In this document: positions 6,454-6,587 of the stretch, piece by piece | Layout of the letters: every line of letters starts with the position of its first letter | Numbering within the stretch: the stretch's first letter is position 1 | Assembly (NCBI GenBank): GCA_028868455.1 | Contig: JAGWUK010000172.1 | Coordinates: 1 to 6,587 of the forward strand | DNA: 6,587 bases | Origin: Burkholderiales bacterium | GTDB taxonomy: Bacteria > Pseudomonadota > Gammaproteobacteria > Burkholderiales > Burkholderiaceae_D | Reading direction: 5' to 3' | The notes under the pieces: model-generated | Seen by the model: the letters and a program-made list of their open reading frames with translations, nothing else | Databases searched by the model: none | What the model was told of the DNA's origin: nothing | Program-made: the position numbers and the translations under genes

Positions 6454-6587
6454 TTAATTTTTATCGTGAAGCGATAACACATTGCTTGAAAAATCGTAAA
6501 TTCCCACCACGGTATTTTCATGTTTTGGATAATTGAGCCACTGAATAATTATTTGATTATTTAGATCAATGTTGATCGCTTTGGTAT
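6454..6587 (-). CDS. C-terminal end of an unidentified gene, cut by the window edge
   Basis: The minus-strand frame entering at base 6585 is open for 43 codons and stops at TAA (6454-6456). It includes QWLNYPKHENTVVGIYDF and ends with NVLSLHDKN. The other two minus-strand frames close within nine codons. The varied composition, with aromatic and charged residues, reads like real coding sequence, but I recognise no family. It points the same way as the orphan gene, whose signal-like frame begins 62 bases further on, so the two could share a transcript. Confidence 0.5.
   Translation of the reverse strand, partial: TKAINIDLNNQIIIQWLNYPKHENTVVGIYDFSSNVLSLHDKN

Noticed and set aside
6564..6577. 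Perfect inverted repeat GATCAA-TG-TTGATC
   Set aside because: It lies inside the coding part of the truncated right-end gene, has short arms and no promoter nearby; probably chance.

Overview
The window looks like a piece of a betaproteobacterial chromosome, most likely Burkholderiales and perhaps Oxalobacteraceae. This rests on the close family resemblance of a 692-residue FadB-type multifunctional enzyme, a CalB-type aldehyde dehydrogenase and a YbiT-type ABC-F protein, together with moderate GC content. The taxonomic call is from recall of family sequences, not from a search.

Layout, left to right. Bases 2-76 hold the last 24 codons of an unidentified plus-strand gene. Bases 77-238 form a promoter region with a strong 26-bp imperfect palindrome (128-153) just upstream of a -10-like TATAGT. 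Next is a FadB-like enoyl-CoA hydratase/3-hydroxyacyl-CoA dehydrogenase (239-2317), closed by a textbook intrinsic terminator (2368-2398). A coniferyl-aldehyde-dehydrogenase-like gene follows (2478-3899). A sigma70-type promoter (3917-3944) then drives a GTG-initiated ybiT homologue (3983-5584), which ends at a hairpin with A and T tracts on its two sides (5634-5672).

The right end (about 5680-6587) is different: visibly richer in A+T and coded on the minus strand. It holds a protein of unknown function (5841-6320) with two cysteines. Just upstream is a short signal-peptide-like reading frame (6317-6391) in another frame, so the gene may be a frameshifted exported protein. At the window edge is the C-terminal 43 residues of another minus-strand gene (6454-6587). 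The convergent ybiT and minus-strand genes appear to share the hairpin terminator.

Functionally, the first two complete genes concern acyl-CoA and aldehyde oxidation: beta-oxidation steps two and three, and NAD(P)-dependent oxidation of an aldehyde to its acid. They are separated by a terminator, so they are probably independent transcription units. YbiT is a translation-associated housekeeping ATPase and unrelated. I found no CRISPR array, tRNA, rRNA, insertion sequence or obvious new multi-gene system. The observations most worth checking are the palindromic operator before the fadB-like gene and the split signal peptide/orphan protein at the right end.
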